Shown one piece after another: positions 45,583-53,800 of a stretch of DNA of 64,000 nt; within the stretch, counting starts at the first letter, position 1; each line of letters opens with the position of its first letter. This DNA is from Hymenobacter norwichensis DSM 15439 (lineage in GTDB: Bacteria; Bacteroidota; Bacteroidia; Cytophagales; Hymenobacteraceae), in contig NZ_ATVL01000007.1 in assembly GCF_000420705.1 (NCBI RefSeq), forward strand, positions 806,001 through 870,000, read 5' to 3'. The position numbers and the translations under genes are program-made. The notes under the pieces were generated by a model. The model saw only the letters and a list, made by a program, of their open reading frames with translations, was not told the origin of the DNA and searched no databases.

Positions 45583-46941
45583 ATGATTCCATCCCCAACC
45601 CATTCTCCCCCCGCCCCGTCGTCCGTGTCAGAGTCCATCGGTAAGTACCGCTGGGTCATCTGCGCCCTGGTGTTTTTCGCTACCACGATAAACTACCTCG
45701 ACCGAGCCGTTATTTCGTTGCTCAAGCCCTATCTGGAAACCGAATTCAAGTGGACAGATGCCGATTATGCCAACATTGAAATTGCCTTTAAGCTAGCCTA
45801 TGCTATTGGTATGGTGGGTGCTGGCCGGGTAGTGGATAAGCTGGGTACCAAAATCGGGTATGCGCTTTCTACTACGCTGTGGAGCATAGCCGCCATGGGG
45901 CACGCCCTAGTAAGCAGTACGCTGGGTTTTGGAGTGGCACGAAGCTTTCTGGGTATCACGGAGGCTGGTAACTTCCCGGCGGCTATCAAAACGACAGCCG
46001 AGTGGTTTCCGCAGCGCGAACGGGCACTGGCCACGGGTATCTTCAACTCCGGCTCCAACGTGGGAGCAATTATTGCTCCGCTCTCGGTGCCGTTTATTGC
46101 CGAACAATATGGTTGGCAGTGGGCCTTCCTGATCACCGGCGCCTTGGGCTTCGTGTGGCTGGTGCTGTGGCTGGTAATTTATGATACTCCTTCTAACAGC
46201 AAACGCCTAAGCAAAGCCGAGTTCGAGTACATCAATGCTGATATTCCGGTGGGCCTGCCGGCGGAAGGCGTGACCGAAGAAAAGCCCAAGGCTTCGTGGG
46301 CTACCTTGCTAGGGTTTCGGCAGACTTGGGCCTTCGTTATTGGCAAGTTCTTAACGGACCCTATCTGGTGGTTCTACCTATTCTGGTTGCCTGATTTCTT
46401 GAAAAAGCAGTACCAATTGAATGGTACGGCTATTGCGCTGCCAGTGGCGGCCGTGTATGTGCTCTCAAGTATTGGTAGCGTAAGTGGCGGCTATTTGCCT
46501 CTGGGTTTCATTAAGCGTGGCATGCCCGCCTTTGCGGCCCGCAAGCGCACCATGTTACTTATTGCGTGTTGCGTATTCCCGATAGTATTCGCGCAGTATT
46601 TGGGCCGGATGAATATGTGGTTGGCCGTATTGGTTATAGGTATTGCGGCGGCGGCTCACCAGGCGTGGAGTGCCAATATCTTCACCACGGTGTCGGATAT
46701 GTTCCCGAAACGGGCAGTGGCTTCGGTTACCGGTATCGGCGGCATGGCCGGCGGGTTGGGTGGTATTGCCTTCACAGCCCTGATCCAGAAGCAGCTGATT
46801 GCCCACTACAGCGACCAGCCTGACATGGCGTACTTTATTACGTTCATTATCTGCGGATCGGCCTACCTGTTGGCTTGGGCGCTGATGTTTGCGCTAGTGC
46901 CCCGCATGGAACCCATCCAACTGGATGAGCCGAAAGCCTAA
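45583..46941 (+). CDS. exuT: Hexuronate:proton symporter, MFS (ExuT-like)
   Basis: A 452-residue inner-membrane protein with about 12 helices, of the anion:cation symporter group. ATG 45583 (MIPSPTHSPPAPSS) is chosen over an upstream start at 45523. Group signatures are FFATTINYLDRAVISLLKP, FLGITEAGNFPAAIKTTAEW, FPQRERALATGIFNSGSNVG and DPIWWFYLFWLPDFL. It should carry galacturonate or glucuronate, and perhaps unsaturated uronates, from periplasm to cytoplasm. Position within the uronate genes supports the substrate. Confidence 0.9.
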   Translation: MIPSPTHSPPAPSSVSESIGKYRWVICALVFFATTINYLDRAVISLLKPYLETEFKWTDADYANIEIAFKLAYAIGMVGAGRVVDKLGTKIGYALSTTLWSIAAMGHALVSSTLGFGVARSFLGITEAGNFPAAIKTTAEWFPQRERALATGIFNSGSNVGAIIAPLSVPFIAEQYGWQWAFLITGALGFVWLVLWLVIYDTPSNSKRLSKAEFEYINADIPVGLPAEGVTEEKPKASWATLLGFRQTWAFVIGKFLTDPIWWFYLFWLPDFLKKQYQLNGTAIALPVAAVYVLSSIGSVSGGYLPLGFIKRGMPAFAARKRTMLLIACCVFPIVFAQYLGRMNMWLAVLVIGIAAAAHQAWSANIFTTVSDMFPKRAVASVTGIGGMAGGLGGIAFTALIQKQLIAHYSDQPDMAYFITFIICGSAYLLAWALMFALVPRMEPIQLDEPKA

Positions 46942-46947
46942 CTAGTA

Positions 46948-46975
46948 AGCGGGCCGGGCGAAATCCTGGCCCGCT
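46948..46975 (+). terminator. GC-rich hairpin after exuT, weak terminator or stabiliser
   Basis: AGCGGGCC at 46948-46955 pairs with GGCCCGCT at 46968-46975, with inner GG/CC pairs. No T-run follows, so it may slow but not stop transcription. Confidence 0.45.
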
Positions 46976-47057
46976 CAGGCTTTGCACTGATTCTCTATTT
47001 CCTATTCGTTTTCCTTGACCACGCCTGGTAAAAGCCAGACGCTTCTCCCGTATTGCC

Positions 47058-47531
47058 ATGAAAAAACTGAATTTCCTGCTGGCGCTGCTGTTTCTGGCGC
47101 TACCCGCCCTCACGTTCGCCCAATCTGCCAAAGACAAAGCTGCTGCCAAAGAGGTGGAAGCCTTAGAGCGTCAGCGCTTCGAGGCGCAGGTGAAAAAGGA
47201 CTACACCATCCTGGAAAAAGTATTCGCCGATGACCTGGTGTACACGCACTCCAACGGCAAGCAGAACAACAAAACCGAGTACATCCAATCTATCCGCGAC
47301 GGCAAGAGCGTGTATGATAAGATTGACGTGGAAGCCGTGAACGTGCGCGCCTACAACGACGGTAAGGCCGCCGTAGTGAACGGCACTATCACCATCTACC
47401 AACCCAATAAGCCCGACGGTACGCCCAACGTAGCGCATATCAAGTACGTGGTGGTGCAGGTGAAAGACCCCAAGAAAGGCTGGCAGGTAGTGCTATGGCA
47501 GTCGCAGAAACAGCCCGAAGCCAAGAGCTAG
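47058..47531 (+). CDS. Small exported NTF2-like (DUF4440) protein
   Basis: A 157-residue protein with a Sec signal (MKKLNFLLALLFLALPALTF, cleavage near AQS). The mature part is an NTF2-like cone fold of the DUF4440 kind: VEALERQRFEAQVKKDYTIL, FADDLVYTHSNGKQNNKTEY, and the ending GWQVVLWQSQKQ. Proteins of this fold bind small ligands or act as isomerase-like enzymes; many are of unknown role. Its place between exuT and fbp in the same direction suggests some part in pectin or uronate use, but nothing shows which. Confidence 0.82.
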   Translation: MKKLNFLLALLFLALPALTFAQSAKDKAAAKEVEALERQRFEAQVKKDYTILEKVFADDLVYTHSNGKQNNKTEYIQSIRDGKSVYDKIDVEAVNVRAYNDGKAAVVNGTITIYQPNKPDGTPNVAHIKYVVVQVKDPKKGWQVVLWQSQKQPEAKS

Positions 47532-47541
47532 TTTTTACTTG

Positions 47542-47624
47542 GCTGTTGGCTACTAGCTGATAGCTGTTAGATCTTCCGAATATCCCTCCCAAAAGCTAAC
47601 AGCCATCAGCTAGTAGCTAACAGC
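47542..47624. repeat. AGCTA/TAGCT-rich inverted repeat, copy 2
   Basis: GCTGTTGGCTACTAGCTGAT... at 47542-47575 pairs with a 34-base arm ending GCTAGTAGCTAACAGC at 47591-47624, with about five mismatches. It fills the gap before fbp and ends ten bases before that start. Same family as the repeat at 44757-44836. Confidence 0.75.
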
Positions 47625-47633
47625 AAAATAACT

Positions 47634-48656
47634 ATGAGTATCACCCAAGAAAACACCTTAGCGCAGCCCGTTGGCATCACGCTGGAGCGCTACATCATGC
47701 GCAAGCAGGCCGAATTTCCGTTTGCTACCGGGGAGTTGTCGCAGCTGTTGCGCGACTTGGCGCTGGCTGGCAAAATCGTGCACCGCGACGTGAATCGGGC
47801 CGGGCTTTCGGACGTTACCGGCGGCATGGGCACGCAAAACGTGCAAGGCGAGCAGCAGCAACGGCTGGATATGGAAGCTCATATTCGGTTTGTACGAGCC
47901 CTGAAAAACGGCCGCGAAACCTGCGCCATTCTCTCCGAAGAAGAAGGTGAAATCATACATACCGACAACGATTCGGGCAACTACGTAGTGGCCATGGACC
48001 CGCTCGACGGTTCCTCGAACATCGACGTGAACGTGAGCATCGGGACGCTGTTCAGCATCTACCGCCGCGTTACGCCCGTGGGTACCAAGGCCTCGGAAGT
48101 GGATTTTCTGCAAGGCGGCCGGCAGCAGGTAGCGGCGGGCTACATCTTGTACGGGTCCAGCACCATGTTCGTGTATACCACCGGCCACGGCGTGGTAGGC
48201 TTCACGTATGAGCAGTCGTTGGGCGAGTTTTTCCTTTCGCACCCCAACATCCAGATTCCGCAGCAGGGCAAGATATTCTCCTGTAATGAAGGCTACTGGT
48301 TCGACTATCCGGAGTCTATCCGCACGTTTCTGATGAACTGCAAGCGCCGCGAATACTCCGGCCGTTACATCGGTTCGCTAGTAGCCGATTACCACCGCAA
48401 CCTGTTCAACGGCGGTATTTACTTGTATCCGCCCACCAGCAAAAACCCGAATGGCAAGCTGCGTTTGCTCTACGAGTGTTACCCTTTGGCTATGCTCATC
48501 GAGCAGGCCGGCGGCCAGGCGGTAATCTCGGCCACCGAAGCCGTGCTGGATATTGTGCCTACCGAGCTTCATCAGCGCACCCCGCTTTTCATCGGCTCCA
48601 CCGACATGGTACAAGAACTGATAGCCTCCGGCGAAGCCGTGCTGGCCGCCGTCTGA
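47634..48656 (+). CDS. fbp: Fructose-1,6-bisphosphatase, class I
   Basis: A 340-residue enzyme that makes fructose 6-phosphate from fructose 1,6-bisphosphate in gluconeogenesis. The metal and substrate motif AMDPLDGSSNIDVNVSIGT is intact, as are ILSEEEGEIIH and IYLYPPTSKNPNGKLRLLYE. Length is normal. Growth on uronates yields only pyruvate and triose phosphate, so hexose synthesis needs this enzyme; that offers a reason for its place in the locus. Whether it is the only copy in the genome is not known from this window. Confidence 0.95.
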   Translation: MSITQENTLAQPVGITLERYIMRKQAEFPFATGELSQLLRDLALAGKIVHRDVNRAGLSDVTGGMGTQNVQGEQQQRLDMEAHIRFVRALKNGRETCAILSEEEGEIIHTDNDSGNYVVAMDPLDGSSNIDVNVSIGTLFSIYRRVTPVGTKASEVDFLQGGRQQVAAGYILYGSSTMFVYTTGHGVVGFTYEQSLGEFFLSHPNIQIPQQGKIFSCNEGYWFDYPESIRTFLMNCKRREYSGRYIGSLVADYHRNLFNGGIYLYPPTSKNPNGKLRLLYECYPLAMLIEQAGGQAVISATEAVLDIVPTELHQRTPLFIGSTDMVQELIASGEAVLAAV

Positions 48657-48717
48657 TCAACTGAGGAGCTAGCCTCCTGCCTCCGTTCTGCGCTCCACTA
48701 TCCTAAATCCCATCCCC

Positions 48718-50070
48718 ATGCATCCAACTGTACACGATAAGTCCCGACGGGACTTTCTCCAAAAGTCGGCGCTAGCTACGGCGGGCCTACTTACGCCGCT
48801 ACCACTGGCCGTACTCGGCGCACCCAAAGCCAAACGCCGAGTAGCCATGGTGGGCACCGGCCACCGCGGCACCGGCATGTGGGGCAAATTGCTGCTGGAA
48901 GAGCATGCCGATGTGATTGAGTTTGTGGGGCTCTGTGACAGCAACAAAGGGCGCCTGGAAACCGGCAAGAAGCTGATGGGTGTGTCGTGCCCCACGTACA
49001 CCAACTTCGAGGAGATGATGCGTAAGGCCAAGCCCGACACGCTCATCGTAACCACCGTGGATGCCACCCACGACGAGTTCATTATCAAGGGCATGGAAAT
49101 GGGCGCCAACATTGTGTCGGAAAAGCCCATGACCACCGACGAAACCAAGTGCCAGGCCATTCTCGACGCCGAGAAGCGCACCGGCAAAAAGGTGACCGTC
49201 ACGTTCAACTACCGCTACTCCCCGCACCGCCAGAAAATCTACGATTTGCTGCGCCAAGGCACCATTGGCAAGGTAACCTCCGTCGATTTTCACTGGTACC
49301 TCGACAACCGCCACGGCGCCGACTACTTCCGCCGCTGGCACCGCCTCACCGAAAAAAGTGGCTCGCTGTGGGTGCACAAGGCCTCGCACCACTTCGATTT
49401 GCTGAACTGGTGGCTGGAATCGGAGCCGGAAACGGTGTACGCCAAGGGCGCGCTGGAAAACTACGGCAAAAACGGCCCGTTCCGATTCAGCAACTGCCGC
49501 CCTTGCCCGCACAAAGCCAAATGCCCCTACTACTGGGACATGACCAAAGACGCTCGCCTGATGGCCCTGTACGCTGCCAACGAGCAGTACGACGGCTATC
49601 TGCGCGACGGGTGCGTGTTCAAGGAAGACGTGAACATCTACGACAAGATGGCCGCTACCATCGGCTACGCCAACGGGGTGCAGGTCAGCTATTCGCTCAC
49701 GGCGTACTCGCCCTATGAAGGCTACCGCATAGCCTTCAACGGCACCAAAGGCCGGGTGGAAGCATGGATCAAGGAGTCGGGCGAAATGAAAATGGAGCCC
49801 TACGACGAGATTATGGTGTCGCACAATTTCGGTAAGGTGGAATACATTCAGGTACCCCAGGCCGAGGGCCACGGCGGCGGCGACAAGCTGTTGCGGGCCC
49901 AACTGTTCCGCCACCCCGAAGCCCCCGATACTTACCGCCAAGCTGCTGGCAGCCGCGACGGGGCCATGGCTATTCTGGTGGGTATTGCGGCCCGCAAAAG
50001 CATTGCCAGCGGCCAGCCCGTCCGCATTGCTGACCTTACCAATCTGAAACCAGTAGCTGTTAAAGCGTGA
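48718..50070 (+). CDS. Tat-exported Gfo/Idh/MocA-family oxidoreductase
   Basis: A 450-residue protein. The N-terminus carries a Tat signal (KSRRDFLQKSALATAGLL), so it is exported folded with its cofactor. The Rossmann motif is RRVAMVGTGHRGTGMWG, and the family signature is NIVSEKPMTTDE. A later NCRPCPHKAKCPYYWDM segment has four cysteines and is common to GH109-like members. Some such proteins cleave glycosides by an NAD-dependent redox mechanism; the substrate here is unknown. It lies 61 bases after fbp and may act on a pectin side sugar, which is an inference from position. Confidence 0.88.
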   Translation: MHPTVHDKSRRDFLQKSALATAGLLTPLPLAVLGAPKAKRRVAMVGTGHRGTGMWGKLLLEEHADVIEFVGLCDSNKGRLETGKKLMGVSCPTYTNFEEMMRKAKPDTLIVTTVDATHDEFIIKGMEMGANIVSEKPMTTDETKCQAILDAEKRTGKKVTVTFNYRYSPHRQKIYDLLRQGTIGKVTSVDFHWYLDNRHGADYFRRWHRLTEKSGSLWVHKASHHFDLLNWWLESEPETVYAKGALENYGKNGPFRFSNCRPCPHKAKCPYYWDMTKDARLMALYAANEQYDGYLRDGCVFKEDVNIYDKMAATIGYANGVQVSYSLTAYSPYEGYRIAFNGTKGRVEAWIKESGEMKMEPYDEIMVSHNFGKVEYIQVPQAEGHGGGDKLLRAQLFRHPEAPDTYRQAAGSRDGAMAILVGIAARKSIASGQPVRIADLTNLKPVAVKA

Positions 50071-50215
50071 GTTGCAAGCTGAGAGTTGATTGCTGATTCC
50101 GGGCTTTATGCTAAACGAAATCAACAGTCAGTAACTAACAGGTAACTAGCAATACCCAACATTCCGCCGGGAACAGAGTTGATTTCTCCTTTCCAACCAG
50201 TTCCTTTTCTCTACA

Positions 50216-51754
50216 ATGCCTAAAATCATTTCGCCCCAGGTTGAGTTCAGCGGCTTGCTAACTCAGATGAAAGCTGTAACGCCGGAGGTTTTCGCGGCCG
50301 ACGGGAAATTTCTGAACCTGATGGAAGGCCGCTGGCAGGAGCCGGGCCAGCCGCGCCCGTTCACCTCGCCCATTGATGGCACCGACCTAGGCAGCCTGCC
50401 CATGCTCGATCGGGCCACCGCATTACGGGCCGTGGAATTTGCCAAAAAGGAAGCCGCCGGCTGGGCCGCCACCGACCTCGACGAGCGGAAAAGCCGCGTG
50501 CAGGATTGCCTGAACCAGTTGCGGGAGCACGTCGAGTTGACGGCCAAGCTGATTATGTGGGAAATAGGCAAAACCTACAAGCTAGGTTTCACCGACATCG
50601 ACCGGGCCATCGACGGCGTGCAGTGGTACATCGACAACATCGAAGGTATGCTGGGTTCGCGCAAGCCGCTGGGTTTGGTGAGCAACATTGCCTCCTGGAA
50701 CTACCCAATGTCGGTGCTGTTGCACGCGGTGCTGGTGCAGGCTTTGGCCGGCAACTCGGTGATTGCCAAAACCCCTACCGATGGCGGCTTTATTTCACTG
50801 AGCCTAACTTTTGCCATTGCCCGCCGCTGTGGCTTGCCGGTTACGCTGGTGAGCGGTTCGGGCGGCGAGCTAAGCGACGTGCTGGTGAAGAATGAAGCCG
50901 TAGACTGCCTCAGCTTCGTGGGTGGGCGCTATAACGGCCGCAACATTGCCGACGCCCTCAGCCAGGAGCACAAGCGCTATATGCTGGAAATGGAAGGGGT
51001 GAACACCTACGGCATCTGGAACTACTCCGACTGGAACGGCCTGGCCGACCAGCTCAAAAAAGGCTATGACTACGGCAAGCAGCGCTGCACCGCCTACGTG
51101 CGCTTTGTGGTGGAGCGGCAGCTGTTTCCGCAGTTCCTGGAAACGTATTGGGAAGCCATCCGCAGCCTGAAAGTGGGCAACCCTACCTTGGTTGACAACC
51201 CCGACGATAAGCTGCCGGACCTGGCGTTTGGCCCGGTTATCAACGCCATGCAGGCGCAGGAACTAGACCGTCTCTACGCCAACGCGCTGAAAACCGGCGC
51301 CACGCCCATCTACGAAGGCAAGCTCGACGAAAGCCTGTTCCTGCCCGGCCAGGACCGCTCGGCTTACCGCGCCCCGCGGGCCCTGGTGAACCTGCCCCGC
51401 CAGAGCGAGTTGTACTTCAAAGAGCCTTTCGGCCCGATTGACAGCATTGTGCTAGTGGATCGGGTAGAGGAACTGGTAGGCGAAATGAACATCAGCAACG
51501 GCGCCCTAGTAGCCGCCGTAGCTTCCGACGACCAGAAATGGGCTGCCCGCACGGCCAAGGAAGTGCGCGCCTTCAAAGTCGGCATCAACAAGCTACGCTC
51601 CCGCGGCGACCGGGACGAAGTATTCGGCGGCCTCGGCGAGTCGTGGAAAGGGGCTTTTGTGGGCGGCGCGCTGCTGGTAGAAGCCGTAACCCAAGGCGAC
51701 AAACCCGTGCTAGGTAACTACCAGGATTCGACGTTGCTGCCAGAGAAAATATAA
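50216..51754 (+). CDS. NAD(P)-dependent aldehyde dehydrogenase
   Basis: A 512-residue ALDH-superfamily protein. The proton acceptor is E260 in MLEMEGVNTYG and the nucleophile is C291 in GKQRCTAYVRF. Cofactor and oxyanion parts are NIASWNYPMSVLLHAV, IAKTPTDGG and FKEPFGPID. Some C-terminal features (SRGDRDEVFGGLGESW) recall non-phosphorylating glyceraldehyde-3-phosphate dehydrogenase (GapN), which would suit the triose phosphate made by Eda, but I rate that as a weak guess. The last gene of the run, 145 bases after the oxidoreductase and before a strong terminator. Confidence 0.88.
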   Translation: MPKIISPQVEFSGLLTQMKAVTPEVFAADGKFLNLMEGRWQEPGQPRPFTSPIDGTDLGSLPMLDRATALRAVEFAKKEAAGWAATDLDERKSRVQDCLNQLREHVELTAKLIMWEIGKTYKLGFTDIDRAIDGVQWYIDNIEGMLGSRKPLGLVSNIASWNYPMSVLLHAVLVQALAGNSVIAKTPTDGGFISLSLTFAIARRCGLPVTLVSGSGGELSDVLVKNEAVDCLSFVGGRYNGRNIADALSQEHKRYMLEMEGVNTYGIWNYSDWNGLADQLKKGYDYGKQRCTAYVRFVVERQLFPQFLETYWEAIRSLKVGNPTLVDNPDDKLPDLAFGPVINAMQAQELDRLYANALKTGATPIYEGKLDESLFLPGQDRSAYRAPRALVNLPRQSELYFKEPFGPIDSIVLVDRVEELVGEMNISNGALVAAVASDDQKWAARTAKEVRAFKVGINKLRSRGDRDEVFGGLGESWKGAFVGGALLVEAVTQGDKPVLGNYQDSTLLPEKI

Positions 51755-51781
51755 GCTTAGGCGAATAACTGTAGCTGCTAG

Positions 51782-51829
51782 CCTGCTTGTACTGCTCAAT
51801 TTAGAGCAGTACAAGCAGGTTTTTCTTTT
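51782..51829 (+). terminator. Strong intrinsic terminator ending the pectin locus
   Basis: CCTGCTTGTACTGCTC pairs exactly with GAGCAGTACAAGCAGG around a 6-base loop and is followed by TTTTTCTTTT. It ends transcription after the aldehyde dehydrogenase and protects the minus-strand gene beyond. Confidence 0.93.
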
Positions 51830-51846
51830 ACCAATGTTGTAACGCT

Positions 51847-52380
51847 TCAACTTGCAAAAGGGAATGTTTGGAGGGCTTCCCACGGCCCGTTGCGGTAGGC
51901 CCATAGCTGCAAGCCCGTACCCGTGGCCTCAAAGGGTTGGAAGTCGGCTGACAGCTGCTGGTGCAAGGTGCGGCCTACGGCGGGGTCTACCTTGTTCTGA
52001 ACCGTGACGTGTGGGTTGAGCTTCTGCTGATCCTGGGGGGTAAGGTGAGGCTGCCAGGTGGTTTGGAGCGTGCGGTGCAAGGCTTGTAGCGCTTGGCATT
52101 CTAGCGTGTACGCCACGCCGCGGCCCAAAAACCGCACACCTGTAACGGCTAATTTCAGCGGTGGCTGGGTGGCGGCTAGTTGATTTAAGTGGTTGGTGAT
52201 GGTGGCGTAGTCGGCGCCGGGCAGGTGATGGAAAAGCGTGAGGTGCGCCGATAGATAATTGCGCTCGGGCGGGAAGTGTTGCTGCCGAAGCTCATCGAAA
52301 AACAGCTGGGTTTCAGCGTCGAGGGCTAGCGTGAGGATGAGGGGAGTGGCGGCCGAAACTGCGGGTAGGGAGGTGGGCAT
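51847..52380 (-). CDS. 2H phosphoesterase (2'-5' RNA ligase-like)
   Basis: A 177-residue protein starting at ATG 52380 (MPTSLPAVSAATPLILTLAL). Both halves of the 2H fold carry the expected His-x-Thr motif: SAHLTLFHHLPG and NPHVTVQNKV. Family members open cyclic phosphates or join 2'-5' RNA ends; the true substrate in bacteria is often unknown. It is divergent from hutI with 77 bases between starts, and converges on the pectin locus. Confidence 0.85.
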   Translation of the reverse strand: MPTSLPAVSAATPLILTLALDAETQLFFDELRQQHFPPERNYLSAHLTLFHHLPGADYATITNHLNQLAATQPPLKLAVTGVRFLGRGVAYTLECQALQALHRTLQTTWQPHLTPQDQQKLNPHVTVQNKVDPAVGRTLHQQLSADFQPFEATGTGLQLWAYRNGPWEALQTFPFAS

Positions 52381-52457
52381 GCAGCTAATACCACGGTAGG
52401 AACACTCAGGTTGCCGCCGTCCGCCGATATTGCACCACAACTTGCGCTTCTTGTCTT

Positions 52458-53711
52458 ATGCCCTACACGCTTCTCGTTCGTAACTGCGGCCAACTGCTCA
52501 CGCTGGCCGGCGGCCCCACCCAGCAGCTGCTCACCGGTGCCCACATGCAGGACTGGCACATTATTGCTGATGCCTACGTAGCCTGTGAAAACGACCGTAT
52601 CGTAGCCGTAGGAACAATGGCGGAGCTAGACGAAGCCCACGTAACCGCCGAAACGCAGGTGCTGGATGCCAACGGGCGCGTGGTGATGCCAGGCCTGGTG
52701 GAATGCCACACGCACCTAGTGTTTGGCAGCAACCGCGCCCACGAGTTTCAACGCAAGCTTGCAGGCGAATCCTACCTCGATATTCTGGCGTCCGGCGGCG
52801 GCATCCAAAGCACCGTGCGCGCCACCCGCGCCGCCTCCAATGAAACCCTACTGGCCAACGCTTTGCACCATCTGGCCGGTTTTCAGCGCTACGGCGTAAC
52901 AACCGTGGAAGCAAAAAGCGGCTACGGTCTCGATGCAGAAACCGAGTTGCGTCTCATCCGGATTGCTCAAGAGGCCGGTCGCCGTCAGCCTGTGCGCGTG
53001 GTGCCCACCTTCCTGGGGGCCCACGTGCCCGGTCCCGAATACAAGGGGCGGCCCGCCGATTACCTCCAGCTGTTGGTTACGGAGGTGTTGCCGCAGATTA
53101 GTCCCGTCGAAGTGCCATTCGTGGATATTTTCTGTGAGGAAGGTGCATTCAGTGTGGAACAGTCGCGCCACTATTTAGCCCAGGCTCAGGCAATGGGCTT
53201 TAAACTGAAAATCCACGCCGAGCAGTTGCACGATTTGGGCGGCTGCCGCATGGCCGCCGAGTTAGGCGCCATCAGCATCGACCATTGCGACTACCTCAAT
53301 TCCACTGATGCCGCACAAGTAGCCGCCAACGGCCGCACTGTAGCGGTACTGCTGCCGCTGGTGCCGCTGTTTCTTAGGCAGGAGGTATATGCGCCCGGTC
53401 GGCAGCTAATTGAAGCCGGCGTGCCAGTAGCAGTCAGCACCGATTTCAACCCCGGCTCGTGCCCCAGCAAAAACCTCTGGCTGGCAGTGTCTATAGCCTG
53501 CCTGAAGATGGGCCTCACCCCTAGGGAGGCCGTGGCCGCCGTCACGCTCAACGCGGCTTGGGCTCTGGATCTGCAAGCGGAAATAGGTAGTTTAGAGCCT
53601 GGTAAGCGCGCCGACCTGCTGGTGCTCGATGTAGCCGATTACCAGGAAATACCCTACTGGCTAGGCGAAAACCCGGTGCGGGAAGTGGTAATTGGCGGCA
53701 TAAGGTGCTGA
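52458..53711 (+). CDS. hutI: Imidazolonepropionase
   Basis: A 417-residue amidohydrolase of histidine degradation that opens 4-imidazolone-5-propanoate to N-formimino-glutamate. The metal site is VECHTHLVFGSNRAHEFQ, with further ligands in KIHAEQLHDLGGCRMA and AVSTDFNPGSCPSKN. Substrate-binding SGYGLDAETELR is conserved. Length matches the family (about 410). No hutH, hutU or hutG lies beside it, so the rest of the pathway must be elsewhere if present. Confidence 0.95.
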   Translation: MPYTLLVRNCGQLLTLAGGPTQQLLTGAHMQDWHIIADAYVACENDRIVAVGTMAELDEAHVTAETQVLDANGRVVMPGLVECHTHLVFGSNRAHEFQRKLAGESYLDILASGGGIQSTVRATRAASNETLLANALHHLAGFQRYGVTTVEAKSGYGLDAETELRLIRIAQEAGRRQPVRVVPTFLGAHVPGPEYKGRPADYLQLLVTEVLPQISPVEVPFVDIFCEEGAFSVEQSRHYLAQAQAMGFKLKIHAEQLHDLGGCRMAAELGAISIDHCDYLNSTDAAQVAANGRTVAVLLPLVPLFLRQEVYAPGRQLIEAGVPVAVSTDFNPGSCPSKNLWLAVSIACLKMGLTPREAVAAVTLNAAWALDLQAEIGSLEPGKRADLLVLDVADYQEIPYWLGENPVREVVIGGIRC

Positions 53712-53718
53712 GTATAAA

Positions 53719-53755
53719 ACAAAGAAGCGCCGCCTGATTGGCCGCGCTTCTTTGT
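53719..53755. terminator. Hairpin between hutI and the convergent lipoprotein gene
   Basis: ACAAAGAAGCGC at 53719-53730 pairs with GCGCTTCTTTGT at 53744-53755 around a 13-base loop that itself may pair (GCC with GGC). The flanking A and T runs are weak. Confidence 0.75.
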
Positions 53756-53800
53756 GCTAGCATACGTTGGATAGCTATTCAAGAATAAAGGATAAGAGAC

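Noticed and set aside
48799..50124. A 441-codon open frame on the minus strand opposite the Gfo/Idh gene
   Set aside because: Its translation is Val, Ala, His and Gly-rich without any recognisable domain, and the plus-strand gene carries clear family motifs. Long antisense frames are expected in GC-rich coding DNA.
52458..53711. hutI as part of a full histidine-use operon
   Set aside because: Neighbouring genes are a 2H phosphoesterase and a sigma cassette; hutH, hutU and hutG are not here.
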